From the NCBI GenBank assembly GCA_035578905.1, contig JAQJVL010000030.1, positions 1,613,159 through 1,677,158 on the forward strand: a stretch of 64,000 bases of DNA, read 5' to 3'. This document shows, piece after piece, positions 33,869 to 47,096 of the stretch. A model generated the notes under the pieces. The model searched no databases, had not been told where the DNA came from, and was given only the letters and a program-made list of their open reading frames with translations. This DNA is from Stictocephala bisonia. Its lineage: Eukaryota > Arthropoda > Insecta > Hemiptera > Membracidae. Made by a program: the position numbers and the translations under genes. The first letter of the stretch is position 1, and each line of letters starts with the position of its first letter.

Positions 33869-34038
33869 GCCACACACTACCGAGCCGAACCGTAATGCCT
33901 CCGCGCAACAGTTTGACATGTTACGGTAGTGTGTAATGGATCCTAACATTTGGTCGAGCAGAGCCCCGAACCATCAGTTGTCGGTTTTTCTCCGACGCAT
34001 CAAAGGAATGTTACGGCTCGGGGTTGGTAGTGTGTGGC
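33869..34038. mobile_element. Short TIR element, 170 bp
   Basis: GCCACACACTACCGAGCCGA at the left is mirrored by GGCTCGG...GTAGTGTGTGGC at the right, and both GC-rich ends stand out from the flanks. The target-site duplication is unclear. Confidence 0.65.
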
Positions 34039-34385
34039 AAGTTCGTATCATCGTACTGTAACACCAAACATCAGCGCCTGAAGTATAGTTCTGGCAAAAG
34101 TCTCACGCTATATCTAGCACGTGGTAAGTGTATATAGGGCATATATTTACAGGAATGTTGTTCTTAGTTTCTATGTAAATAATCATATCCTGAAGTGTTT
34201 AAGGGTTTTTTATGAACACACTGTATAGGTTATATGTATCCGCTGCAATATCAAATTAATCTTTATTCCACAAAAATAAACAGCTTTCAAATACAGTGTT
34301 GGCAGCTTCAAATAGTCTGTGGATTAGCCATGTAGAAATATAGTGAAAATAACAATCAACTATCCATAACTAAACATTACGACAC

Positions 34386-34430
34386 AACACTTGAGAATGA
34401 AATGTAATCGTCATTTCATTCTCAAGTGTT
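34386..34430. repeat. Perfect hairpin, 19-bp arms, 7-base loop
   Basis: AACACTTGAGAATGAAATG, loop TAATCGT, then the exact reverse complement. No T-run or flanking gene suggests a role. Confidence 0.9.
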
Positions 34431-36377
34431 CAGTCCTCAAGAAAACATAGAGAACGTGATCTTCAGTCGATGAACTTTCTCTGAGTTGTGGTTCGGCCAA
34501 AATGTTACGAGGCAATGCTCGGTTCGCCGCTCGGGGTGAAAAAGATATGACGACATTTTTCCATGACACCGAACAAAACAGATGAGCTGTCAATCAGTGC
34601 TCGGCTTGGTAGTGATTGGACTGTGGAGGGATTAATTTCATTGTGACTTTCTCTGGAATAATACAGATGAGTAGAAAGAACCTCTATTGCTATAAATAAA
34701 AAAGGCAGAGAGTCTGCCACCATATTCGATTTGATTCTCCATACAGCTAATGTTAATTTTAAAAATATTACATTACAACTCTATTTACGAACATACACCA
34801 TTTTAAACTTGACGTTTTTGAAAGAGGACACAACATTTGTCTACCACCCCACGGAATCAGATTTCAATTTTATTTATCCCATGATTTATCTTTTAAGTAC
34901 AAATGAACTACTTAAGTACAAATAAAAGCCTTGTTATATTTTTTTTTGTAATAAACGAAAATCGGTTAGAAAAAAGTTGATCTCAGGGGCCCTAGAATCA
35001 CTTGTACTATAAAGCTAGTGAAATTTTGAAATACATATTTTAAAAAATGTAAGAGGGAACAGTTTTCAAGTGAAGTTATGTCCAACTGATAACTGGCGCT
35101 GGTTGGTAGCCAAGCGCGGGTAGCAACTACCACGACTGTTCAAAAATCACACCATGGTTTGGGAACAGACGACAGCCGGTCTTCTGATAGTCTAACGAGT
35201 TACAAGTTTCAAAGTCAACACCAGGTAGAGGGTTGGAGGCTCGATTGCACCAACAATTGTTCACTGGAGAAGACTGTTTATTAACAGTCGTTCCATAAGC
35301 GAGTCCTTCTATATTGGCTAATTTGCCGTTGGATAAATAAATTAACGAAATTCGTCGCATTTAAAATGATGAGATTTAGAGAATTTATACCAGTAAATTA
35401 AGTTCCAACTATTCAACTCTAAGAACACAACAAGTCCATAAACAAAACTGGTAACAATATTGCTCGACTTTAGTTGATGGGATTTGTTGAATGCTCCAAG
35501 GTAGAAGTGTGCTGAACCAACATTGGCAGGGAGGCTGTGCCTAAACTCGGTCTAGACGAGAGTTTAATTGTGAGATGAAGGGTGGCCTGGGGCACCCCCT
35601 CCCCCCTATACAGCTCCGCCGGGACTCCCCGTTGCTCATTTCAATTGTAAGACCAACTGTATGAATAAAATAAACTTAAAGAACAACTTATCATTCACAC
35701 AGTACATTAAGATTTATTCTAAGAATTAATATAGTTTTTCATTTGAGTTAAATTATTAAATAATTAATTGATTATATATTAACTGATTAGTTAAGTTAAT
35801 CATTCGTTTTTTTAATACAGGTAGGAGATATTTTTGAATATCCAGAAAAGTGTATGTTCTACTTTAATTTCACATCTAAAAAGCTAATGTCATTTGTCAT
35901 ACAGTATGTACTGTATAACTCTTTGCATAGTTATTTAAATTCTTAAGTTACTAATATAACTAAAGAATGGAAATCACATGCTTTTTAAATTTAATTAAAT
36001 AAATTGAATTTGTTTATTACGTGTAAATAAATTGAAAAATATTTAAATTATTATGGGAATTTTCAAATTTAATGTAATGAAACAATTATTAGTTTTTTAT
36101 TTATAAAAATAAATAAATACAAATCCTGCACGCCGTTATGCACTATGTTGTATTTTCACATTAATTGTATTTTCAATTCTTCAAATTCCCTTTGTAGTAG
36201 TAATAAGCGCATTTTAAACATGTTCTTATAATAACAACAAATAGTTAGGTTTAACTACCTGCGTATTATTATATGTTTATTTGGGGGAAATTTATTTAAT
36301 TTTGAAAGTATTTTAGTTTAAAATTATCTTTAGGAATATTTCTGTAAAATATGTTTACAACAATTATGATAATAAAT
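34431..36377. other. Unassigned intergenic DNA
   Basis: Several 60-77 codon open frames, none with a domain or splice context. 35700-36370 is very AT-rich. Confidence 0.45.
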
Positions 36378-36530
36378 TGGCCGGTAGAATAGTTGGTTAA
36401 AGCCCAGCTTGGTAAGCTAAAGGTCCTCAGTTCGATCCAAATTAGTCATAAATATTTTTGAAAGGGATTAGCTGCTAAGCACCAGCTGTTTATTTGTCAT
36501 TAAGTTATTAATTAATTACATTTTCTAAGT
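36378..36530 (+). repeat. SINE-A copy, 3' truncated
   Basis: A tRNA-like head with box A-like TAGTTGGTTA and box B CAGTTCGATCC is followed by TTTTGAAAG, GCACCAGCTGTTTATTTGTC and ATTTTCTAAG, where it is cut off by SINE-B. Confidence 0.75.
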
Positions 36531-36645
36531 AATGCCGTGGTGGCTCAATGGTTAAGGCTTTGGACTGCGAAGTGGAATGTTCAAGCTTTGATTCCCCACT
36601 GAGCTAACCGTCTGTAATTCACTTGAATAAAATTGTAGGTCCATG
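36531..36645 (+). repeat. SINE-B copy (tRNA-like)
   Basis: GCCGTGGTGGCTCAATGG (box A-like) and GTTCAAGCTTTGATTCC (box B-like) lie at tRNA spacing but do not fold as a good tRNA. A related inverted copy is at 58675. Confidence 0.65.
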
Positions 36646-39021
36646 TGGACTAGTTAGTAAATTAGTACAAAAAATTCTCTCTGAGCTTATTTCAGTTTAA
36701 TATATTGAGGTTTTATATTATTTGCTTTATTTTCCAATTACCTTACAACTATAAATGTATTGTTTAGTTATTGATAAAGATAATTTTCATAAACAGTATT
36801 TTACTAATCAGAATTGTTGATGTGTTTGGCACAAAATGAGGACATGACACAAGGTCAATGACATAGCAAGTTTCTTGCAGGGTTGATTACAGTACTTGAG
36901 GTTAGACTGTAATTAGTTCTACAACAACGTAGACTTTATTGTTGAAGTGGATATTGCGGAAATGAGGGGATATTGCAGTCATGCAGCCCCGCGAGTCCGT
37001 GACGGACCGATTGGGCTGAGGCGTGTCGTCCGCTTGCATCAGCTGCGCTTGCGTTGATGTCACAAACAAAGCAGGTGACACCTGCAATGCACCACTGCAC
37101 TCAGGTAAATCAGCTGATTGTTGTTTGTCAGAGAGGTTAGGAATATTTGTTGACTTTGGTCTTGCGTTAGTTTTTACCAAACAGTATATTATTATTTTAC
37201 AGTTAGTATTAGGCTATTATTTTAATTGGAATACGTCGAACATGTAATATGAGTTGATAATTTCTGTAAAAGAACAGTTAATGAATGTTTAAGCGAAGTC
37301 GATATATTTTTAAAAATGTCTTATATACAAGATATCAAAACACCCTACAATAAACGTTAAAACTAATTGCATTTTTAATAACCTCTTGTTGGAGTTTTGA
37401 TTACATTGTAAACAAACAAGCACAAAATCTGATTGAATTTCCGGGTGAATTGAACTAAACCATTGGTTAACAGAAGGCAGTGTTCTGCCTATTAGGCTAC
37501 TATTTTGCTGTAACTAACTACAAATCGTAGAGTATGAACATTTTCTAGTGTATTGGCATGTATGAGTTTTGGAATTCGAGTGTATCATCTCGTCAGAGGG
37601 GGGAGAGAGAGACAGAGAGTTACTAAACAGGAAAAATCCTGCATTTACAGAACCCATATCTTCTTTTTTCTGTAATCAATACTAGAACTCTACAAAGTTG
37701 AAAATTTCAAAAATTAAAACTCCTGAGTTAAGAATTTATATTCCAGAATGTTAATAAATCGGACATCTTTTTGGATTCCAGTCAGTGTGTGGCTGAAAAA
37801 ATAATTCTACGTTCCAAAAATTTCATAACCTTATATTGATTGGAACACAAAAGAGTTCACGGTACAGAAGGTTATAGTTGAGCGAGATATTATTATGAAC
37901 CAATCAAGGGTCCAGGGAAGCTTTAAGGGTCCCTGAAGAATACTTCAAGGAAGCTTTAACTTCAGGGAAGCTGTCATCAAAAATCTTTATTTGAGAGTAT
38001 TAGGCAGACCAAAGGCGGGTGAAATGGTTGTAGGACTCCTAGCAGGATATCTTACCGCCATCGAATGTCCAACTTTCGTTCCTGATCAGCAAGGACATTC
38101 TTGGCACAAGTCTGTACAGCGACTATCCTAGATTTCACTTGTGTTCTTTTGCCTACATGCAACCAGTTCTCTTCACTTCTTTGCATATCGGTTTTGATGT
38201 TTCTAAAGTCAGCCTCCGAACAAGATTAGAAAGTACATAACCTTCTTCGTGTAAGGGTTGATTTTTTCAAGGAGGAGAGAATCTCCCTTTTAACCTTACT
38301 CTGCCCATTCCCCATAGACTATTGATTATCAGAGAGAGTAAGGGGGAGAATCAGTACAGTAGAAGGTGAACAATACTGATAGACACTAACAGTCAAGGCC
38401 AGGATTAGAACATATCTCAAATTCAGGCTAAAATATTTTTTACTTTTAAATACTCTTTTGGTATTTTCCAATCAATGTATTTAGCACAAAATGCTATATC
38501 AATGGTGAGGATAACAATTGATTAAACTTGATGTATTACATACATTAATAATAACATAATAATTAGATACATACAGTTGTTATAAATAAAATGTAGTCAT
38601 AATAACTCCATTTAATATACCAGAAAGTAGTCAGAATATCAGAGTCCATGTAATCTATCATATTTTATAGGAGTTTAAAACAAACTAAGTACAGAAAGAT
38701 ATGTCACGAAACTTGAGTGTGTTCCTATAGCTAATATTGTGTCTTTCATCAACGGTAAAATAGATTATTAACTTAAGCTATATTTTAGTATCACTCCATT
38801 TGCTGCGAATAGTCTAAAAGATAAACTTCTCCCAAGAGTCCTGGATCAAAAGGTTGACACATGACAGCTTTGATCAACAAAGTTCTTATTAGTTTTGCTC
38901 ATGTGTGCCTTATCCACGTTGTATCCTCAATTTTTCCCTTTTCGGTAAGGACAATTTTTTGTTCCTTTATTAAAGGGGTTCGTAAATGTTCGTGATTTTT
39001 TGTTATAGTTATAATTGAATT
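36646..39021. other. Unassigned intergenic DNA
   Basis: Small ORFs at 36902-37247 overlap on both strands and show no domain. Local repeats of AGGGAAGCTTTAA lie near 37915-37975. A 38000-38130 stretch reads loosely like decayed coding sequence that I cannot assign. Confidence 0.4.
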
Positions 39022-39290
39022 TTTTATTTATTTATTCATAAGACGCCGATCGTCAAGATATGGGCGAATATGGATTTCGAATGAGTGTGATGAGTGTATT
39101 TGAGCGAATGTAGTCATTGTTACAAACTAAGGCCGACTATTCCTTAGAAAGTGTCATTAATTAATAGCCCAATGACAAATGAACAGCCGGTGGTTATCAG
39201 CTGATCCTTCTCAAAATGTATTGACTCTGATTGGGATCGAACTGAGAACCTTTAGCACATGAAAACTAATTATTATTCAGGTAATCTACG
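39022..39290 (-). repeat. SINE-A copy, nearly complete, inverted
   Basis: Read on the minus strand: a box B-like CAGTTCGATCCCAATCAGAG, CACCGGCTGTTCATTTGTC, TTCTAAGGAATAGTCGGCC, CATTCGCTC, and a 3' end CGATCGGCGTCTTATGAATA with a TAAA tail. This is the best full-length guide for the family. Confidence 0.8.
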
Positions 39291-41548
39291 TTATTATTAG
39301 AAACTGTGGTACAATTCCATAATCTATTTAGAATCCAAAAACGTCGTACTCACGAAATCACCGGAACCACTGAATAGATTTTGTTGAAATTCGGAGGGAA
39401 GTTAGATTTGTACATAAAAATAGAACCCACTAAGTAAGAACCCCCCAAAATGTTATTCCTAAGGGGTAGAAACAGCCCCTCAATATTTCCTTGTTTTTCA
39501 TAAGAGTAACATTGGATTTAATTTAATAATTTATTTCAAACCGCAGGTACAATAAACATAGACATAACACAAAGGTTTTGCTAATTTGGTTTCCAGTGTG
39601 AAATGTGTTAGGTCATTTCTACTAACTGTGACATGATAGCACTACTTTGCATCCCCCTTAAGTAGACTTAGTGTTTTCTAGACTTTAAAACTCTGTTATA
39701 TAGGAGAACGGTAGGCTGAAGTGTTATACTGTATTTATATGATGGTTCATAGAGGACTACGGAGGGAAAGCTTGTAGAGAACCATCCATTATCGAAGTCG
39801 GGTATTTAATGATACTATAATAGTAATCAGGAATGGTTTCGCTGAATCAAGTTTGGACATTCTTTTAGGAACTACCCTATTAACAAGTATATATTTATAA
39901 TTTGTGTATAGATAAAGTTGAAATTTTATAGTAATTAATTTGCTAAGCTTTGCTGTACAGTTACTACACCAGTGCACATATCATATTGAAGTAAGTTATG
40001 AAACGTATCATGTTAGGCGAATTTATTTGACTATGATTTGACGCAGTTTATTCTGTAATAAAATACACAGAATAATCGTGGCTTCGGCACCAACTTAAAT
40101 CTGTTGTCTAAGTAGTCATTCGTAAAGCATTGATACAAATCAACTATAGATACAATTTATTATAACAAAATTTCAAGAAATAAGAGAACAGCTATCAAAT
40201 GGAGTCGTGCAAAATTAAGCTAAAATCTGAAACATGTGGGGGAAACATTAGTCTGGTACTAGTTACATGTGTGCTTTAGTGTTATACACTTCCCAAGTTA
40301 CGTTTTCAGAACTTCTGAAGGATTATAAAGTTTCTCCCAGTCCCTCAATATGTACTTTCTCTTGTTTCTCAAACTTGTATATCTTCTAATCCACATAGAA
40401 TGGACCAAATAAAATGGCCTTTGTTTTTTTTTTATATATTTATTTTTTAATATGCTTTTTACAGTAGTAATTACAACTATGTTTTCACTCGTCACTGACC
40501 CAACGAGCCCACCTACTCAGTCAACATCACCTTGACAAGTACTTCCCATTGCACCCCCCCCCCCCACTTTAATTTTAATTGTTACAATTGTTCCTCGTTT
40601 GCTATCTTAAGCCAAAACAATTCTATTTCTTACAAAATGGTCTGTTTAATATAAAATTATAAATGTAGTATTATTTTTACTATAGAGAATCGTGCAATTA
40701 AGTATACTTAACACATTTCTTAGTAAGAATCAATGAGTACAAAGGTTTAGTATTCGCTGTGTTGTCGAATATTTCATAATTAAACCAAAAAGTGTTGTTG
40801 ATTTTGTTTAATCGTTGTATATCTTTGTATGGAAATGTTGTTCAAATAACTAATAAATTCTATATGTACACATTTAATATTGGAATCCTTTGTTTAAATA
40901 TTTTATTGCCATTTGAGGATTTGCAAGGGTCGTGATGTTTTGTCACATTTAATAGCTCGTAAAGTCAGCATTTCAGACATCTGATCTCGTAATCAGATGA
41001 AAAGCAAGTTAAAATGTAACAAACGTGTTTATATGACGTGCAGAGTATGCTTGCTGTAGACTACACGTTCTTTAGGTTTGTTTTGTTTTAGATGGATTTC
41101 TGAATTTAACATGAAGGCGTATTTATTTATTACTTATTCGTGAACAAAATCCAGGTCTCGCCAAGTTATGTAAAACTTCTCAGTGAGGTCCTATGGTAAA
41201 CAAGAAAAACAAAAACGTAGAACAGAAAAACACATCAATTTTTATTTTTCAGTAATTTAGTAAGATTGTTGTAATTGTAAAACTGTTGTTAGTATATTTC
41301 TATGAAAGTAATTAAGAGAAAGACTCATCCCTATTATGTCTGGACGTGGATTATGGTTTTCTAGCTTTACGACCCCGAACAACTTGTTTGGTTTCAGAAT
41401 AACGCAGCCTGCATGCAAATAAAGTACCCCTTTTGCATCTCAAAGCCGATGGGTATCATGGACGCCTTACTAACGTTGCTTTGCTGTACGTCTATTACGT
41501 CATAACCTAATCCTCAAACCACGAAGGCTTTACTACAAATTAAAATAA
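39291..41548. other. Unassigned intergenic DNA with a 12-C run
   Basis: The C run is at 40554-40565. No gene recognised. Confidence 0.45.
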
Positions 41549-42103
41549 ATGATTCCAAAGAATTGGCACACACTTTCCCCATATTAATCACTATAAAATT
41601 AAAACTTTGAAAATTACCAGTTTGATTCCCAATTTTTTTTTTTTTTTTTTTTTGCCATAACTCAAAAACTAGCAAGTTAGAGACATGTGGTTTTTACTAA
41701 AATACTGTGAATTGTAATTCACATCTTTCCTGGAAATTTTTAGTCAAAATAGTTTTAGCCGTTTTTGAGAAAATTGCATTTTGTATGTTTTTTGCACATA
41801 AAAATTAAAAAAACTAAATAAAATTGAAAAAAATGGTCCGGGGATATTGGCTAAATACACGTACATTCCAAATTTCATAAAACGTAAAAATGTTTCCATC
41901 TGTTTTATTTTCAGCAAACTGAACATACACACAGACATACACACATACGGACACACACACAATTTTTTTTCGAATTAAACCACTTTTTTGGGTTCAGTGG
42001 ATCCTAAAATGGATTTTTAGACCAACTTATACAAAACATTTTGGACAATCACAATACATTCTCTATGGTAACGCATACGGGAGAAAGAAAAAAGTATCAC
42101 TCT
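41549..42103. repeat. Dispersed repeat R, copy 1
   Basis: About 555 bp, from GATTCCAAAGAATTGGCACA to beyond ACACACAGACATACACACA, is shared in the same orientation with 59190-59704. Content: a conserved CAAAAACTAG block, a GCCGTTT...GAGAAAATTGCATTT block and a CA-rich tail. This looks like the non-coding end of a retroelement, class unknown. A T run lies at about 41632-41653. Confidence 0.8.
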
Positions 42104-43189
42104 CGCCAATAAACAAACTCATCATGTATAGATAAAAAAAACTCATGAAAACACCGTACTTCACTTTGCGATCACAGAATAAAAGTAAACATTATTACAC
42201 ATAACCATTTAACCCTCAGGAGAAAGATAAGATGGATAGAAAGAAAGATAAGATAGAAACAAAGATATAAAAGCCTGAAGAGTCTTCGGAGGTAGTCACC
42301 ATATTGGATTTATTCCCATAACAGTAATTTTGAATGTGATATAGCACTGTGACTTGATTTGTCGGAAAATTTTAGTTTCGTATAAAAGGGCGAAAAAATT
42401 ACTAGTGATCTACTTTTTTCGTAACAATTATAAACTATAAATGAAAATACATGTACACTATTTAGTATTTTATCACAAAACAATATATTTTATTTTTAAT
42501 TAAAAAAGGAAGTCACTATTACTCTCTTTCAAACTATATAAAAATTATAACTGTTCAACAATTCGTAAAGTGCTCTACCACATTTAATACTTTTATAGGA
42601 CATAAATATGACGACTGCTTGTGCACACAGGACTGCGAGACTGGCACCTAAAACAAATACAGTGGTACTGTAGGTGGTTCTGTTTGGTCATAACCATAAA
42701 TAAATGTTTGTACAATCACACATGGGAGAAAGTAAAATGTTAAATTAGACGTATATCCCTTATTAAATTCACGAAAATTTTCCAGATAAATTTAGCATAC
42801 GTTAAAAAAAACTCATTACCAACAGAGTAAAAATAAATATTGCAATACCAACATATGATGAAGTGAGAAGTTACGAGTTTAAAAGTAAAAAATATAAGTC
42901 AAAGTTCGTTTGATAGAGTTGATCAAGTCTTTCTAGAAAACAACTGATGATACTATGAAATATCACTTCTATTTCAAGAATAAAAATCATTTTTCCTTAT
43001 AACTATTGAAGCTGGACACTTTCGATTGTCTGGTGTTACTGTTACGTAGATCCGTGTTAACTAGTGTTGAACCTATTCCTATTCTCATTTATTGAAATTG
43101 CAATTAAGGCGCGAATACTGATGGAAAATAAATTATAACTTCTATAGGCACTTAAGCTTTTCGTCACATAATTTGTGACCTCCTAACTT
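42104..43189. other. Unassigned; GAAA/GATA-rich patch at about 42225-42270
   Basis: Imperfect AGAAAGATAAGATGGATAG repeats; no gene. Confidence 0.45.
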
Positions 43190-43480
43190 TGTTCATTATT
43201 AAGAAGCCGATCGTTAAGATATGGGTGAATATGAGGGGCAAATGAGTGTATGATTAGGATACTTACTAAGAACGTTCCTTAAAATGAGCCGCTTATTAAT
43301 TTCCTTATAGTTAGAGCAACTAAAGGACCTCCAGCTCTACGTGGAATCCGAACCACGAAGCATTGATCTTACAAGACCTTGACTATCACCTAACATGACA
43401 CCCCAGACTTCTCTGGTTGTAGTGTCCACGTCGATGGCAACCATTGAGCGGACGACATGTCAGTACTAAGAGGACCTAGC
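43190..43480 (-). repeat. SINE-A-related copy with extra 5' sequence, inverted
   Basis: It starts with the SINE-A 3' signature GCCGATCGTTAAGATATGGG, has a box B-like GAACCACGAAGCATTGATC region, and then a segment (CAACCATTGAGCGGACGACAT) that recurs at about 44704 beside another copy. Confidence 0.6.
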
Positions 43481-44392
43481 ATAGAATATATCACCTATAA
43501 TCTCCACAACACGTTGTCCCCAAGTAGCTGGATTACAGCACTGCACCACTAGTGCCGACTTCTCTGGGCTAAAAAGGTTAAAATTATTTTTTCCAAAACT
43601 TTTACACGCAAGAAATAAGCATTCCTAGAAATTAGAGATACATGCTAAATTTCAAGTTTGATGTTACTCAAATTAGTAGGTAGGCCTATGCTTATTTCCT
43701 TGACCTTCACATTTTTTGGTTGACAAATTTATTTTTAACCTTTCTCTGTGATTTTTGCATTACCTTCCTCAAGTTACAAAAGTAACCCTAAACCAAACGA
43801 AACGTAGAATTTTTTAGCCACCTTAAACGTAATCTTATAACATTTTCTCTTTTGAAAATGGAAAATTGTTGAGCTTAGGGTGAGGCCTTAAAAATAAAAT
43901 GTGTGATCATGTAAAATGTTTAGTTATGACTTAATTTATAAATTAAATTTATGAATTCAAAATTACTGGATAAAAGTGCAGCAAGTATCTTGTTACATGA
44001 ATATCACGCTTCTTACATGTTTGTCAGAACAAGTCAGATTATTTTACTGCTTTCTCAAAATGAAATGTTTTTTAGTTAAAATATTGATAAGATTGATTCT
44101 GCACCTTCTATGATGAAGCTCTTGTTGATTAGTCCACTACCTTTAAATTCCGAATACGTCTGTCTCTAGTCAGTGGCAGATTAAAGAGTCCGTTAAGATA
44201 TAATCACTGCTGCTAGAATTTATACAAACATTGTTTAGAATTTATTTTTACTTGTGATATGATTGGATGGGCCATCCATTAGGTATCTAACAAAACATTT
44301 TTTAATTCGTATAAATTTACAAGGTACCTCCTCATCAATATCGTACGTGCCTTTGATAGATGAGTTGTGAGTTATTTAGAGATGCGATTTAC
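43481..44392. other. Unassigned intergenic DNA
   Basis: No recognised gene or repeat. Confidence 0.45.
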
Positions 44393-44770
44393 GTTATTTA
44401 TTTATTTTCTTTTAAGGCCCCGATCGTATAGATATGGGTGAATATGGGTTTAGAATGAGTGTGATAGGTTTAGACAAAAGAGTGCAGACCTTATTAATAA
44501 AGGTCGACTGATCCATAGGAAGGAACATTTGTTATCAGCCCTATAGCTATGGGAATAACGGTAACTAGCCTGCGCCTTATCATAGAATTCGAACCACGTA
44601 GTATTGATCCAATTTTCATTTATCAGTTCTCGCCCCTGGCTAACATCCTATTCCCAGCTACTACACAACACAGTTTGCCACTTCTCTAAGGGTTTCCACG
44701 CAGGGCAACCTTTGAACGGACGCCATATCGGTTTTGAGAGAACTGCCATATGGGTTTTGAGAGAACTGTT
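44393..44770 (-). repeat. SINE-A-related copy with extra 5' sequence, inverted
   Basis: A tail of TTATTTATTTATTTTC is followed by CCCCGATCGTATAGATATGGG and the SINE body; CGAACCACGTAGTATTGATCC marks box B. Beyond it GCAACCTTTGAACGGACGCC parallels the copy at 43190. A 23-bp local duplication of GGTTTTGAGAGAACTG lies at 44730-44769. Confidence 0.65.
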
Positions 44771-44844
44771 GGTAGAAACTATTGCCAAACATCTTCACTA
44801 CACCCATTATTACGCAAGAGTGATGGTATATCTAGTATTTACTG

Positions 44845-47096
44845 CCTCTCCCAAGTTCAGCCGGCCGTCATCCTTAACGGTACAATGTCAGTGTCAGCAA
44901 AGTGGCAAAGTCAAGTGGGAAGGCTGCGGAGATTGTGAGCCTCTCCCAAGTCCAACTGGCCGTCATCCTTGACGGTACAATGTCAGTGTCAGTACAGTGG
45001 CAAATTCAAGTGGGAGGGCTGCGGAGATTGTGAGCCTCTCCCAAGTCCAGCCGGCCGTCATCTTTGACGGTACAATGTCAGTGTCAGTACAGTGGCAAAG
45101 TCAAGTGGGAGGGCTGCGGAGATTGTGAGCCTCTCCCACGTCCAGCCGGCCGTCAACCTTGTCGATACAATATCAGTGACAGTTCAGTGGCACTGCCGAG
45201 AGGGAGGACTGTAGGTAGAGATTGAGGGTCCCTCACGCGTCCAGCCGGCCGTCATCCTGGACGGTAAAATGTTAGTGTCAGTACAGTGGCACTGATGAGA
45301 GGTAGGGCAGCAGAGATTATGAACCCCTCCCCCATACAGCCGGCCGTCATCCGTGACGGTACAGTGTCAGTACATAGGTACTTCTGAGAGGGAAGGCAGC
45401 AGAGATTGTAAATCTCTCCCACGTTCAGCCGGCCGTCATCCTGGACGGTAAAATGTTCGTGTCAGTACAGTGGCACTGCTGAGAGGTAGGGCAGCAGAGA
45501 TTATGAACCCCTCCCCATACAGCCGGCCGTCATCCGTGACGGTACAGCGTCAGTACATAGGTACTGCTGAGAGGGAAGGCAGCAGAGATTGTAAATCTCT
45601 CCCACGTTCAGCCGGCCGTCATCCTGGACGGTAAAATGTTCGTGTCAGTACAGTGGCACTGCTGAGAGGTAGGGCAGCAGAGATTATGAACCCCTCCCCA
45701 TACAGCCGGCCGTCATCCGTGACGGTACAGCGTCAGTATATAGGTACTGCTGAGAGGGAAGGCAGCAGAGATTGTAAATCTCTCCCACGTTCAGTCGGCC
45801 GTCATCCTGGACGCTACAGTTTCAGTACAGTGGCACTGTTGGGAGGGAGGACAGCTGAGATTATGAGCCCCTCCCACATTCAGCCGACCGTCATCCTTGA
45901 CGGTACAGTGTTGAGAGGGAAGGCAGCAGAGATTGTAAAGCTCTCCCACGTCCAGCCGGCCATCATTCTGGACGGTAAAATGTCAGTGTCAGTATAGTGG
46001 CACTGTTGGGAGGGAGGACAACAGAGATTATGAGCCCTTCCCATATTCAGCCGGCCGTTATCCTGGAAGTTACAATGTCAGTGTCAGTACAGTGGCACTG
46101 TTGGGAGGGAGGACAGCAGAGATTATGAGCCCCTCCCACATTCAGCCGGCCATCATCCTTGACGGTACAATGTCAGTACAGTGGTTGAGAGGGAAGGCAG
46201 CAGAGATTGTAAAGCTCTCCCACGTCCAGCCGGCCGTCATCCTAGACGGTATAATGTCAATGTCAGTGCAGTGGCGATTTCAAGAGGGAGGGCAGTAGAG
46301 ATTGTGAGCCTCTCCCATGTTCAGCCGGCCGTCATTCTGGACCGTATAATGTCCATGTCAGTGCAGTGGCGATGTTTGGACGGAAGGCAGTAGAGATTGT
46401 GAGCCTCTCCCACGCCCAGCCGGCCGTCATCCTGGACCATACAATGTCAGTGTCAGTGCAGTGGCAATGTCAATAGGGAGGACAGCAGAGATTGTGAGCC
46501 TCTACCACGTCCATCCGGCCGTTATCCTGGACCGTACAATGCCAGTGTCAGTACAGTGGCAATGTCAAGCGGGAGGGCAGCAGAGATTGTGAGCCACTCC
46601 CACGCCCAGCCGGCCGTCATCCTGGACCATACAATGTCAGTGTCAGTGCAGTGGCAATGTCAAGAGGGAGGGCAGCAGAGATTGTGAGCCTCTCCCACGT
46701 CCAGCCGGCCGTCATTCTGGACCATACAATGTCAGTGTCAGTGCAGTGGCAATGTCAAGAGGGAGGACAGCAGAGATTGTGAGCCTCTACCACGTCCAGC
46801 CGGCTGTCATCCTGGACCGTACAATGTCAGTGTCAGTGCAGTGGCAATGTCAAGAGGGAGGGCAGCAGAGATTGTGAGCCACTCCCACGTCCAGCCGGCC
46901 GTCATCCTGGACCGTACAATGTCAGTGTCAATGCAGTGGCAATGTCAAGAGGGAAGGCAGTAGAGATTGTGAGCCTCTCCCACGTCCAGCCGGCCGTCAT
47001 CCTGGACCGTACAATGTCAGTGTCAGTGCAGTGGCAATGTCAAGAGGGAGGGCAGCAGAGATTGTGAGCCTCTCCCACGCCCAGCCGGCCAATTTA
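44845..47096. repeat. 95-bp satellite, about 23 units, with a 184-bp higher-order section
   Basis: The landmark GATTGTGAGCCTCTCCCA recurs every 95 bp (44931, 45026, 45121 and on). Each unit has AGCCGGCCGTCATCCT followed by GGACGGT or GACGGTAC, making a CCGTCA-N4-TGACGG mini-palindrome, and a CAGTGTCAGTACAGTGGC block. Between about 45240 and 45800 two unit types alternate as near-identical 184-bp dimers. The array is GC-rich in an AT-rich region. Open frames within it simply follow the repeat. Confidence 0.95.

Noticed and set aside
36531..36610. tRNA gene
   Set aside because: Box A and box B are recognisable but acceptor and anticodon stems do not pair well; a related copy at 58675 supports a SINE.
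44604..46393. Several 62-122 codon ORFs in the 95-bp satellite
   Set aside because: They follow the repeat period, overlap in different frames and have no domains.
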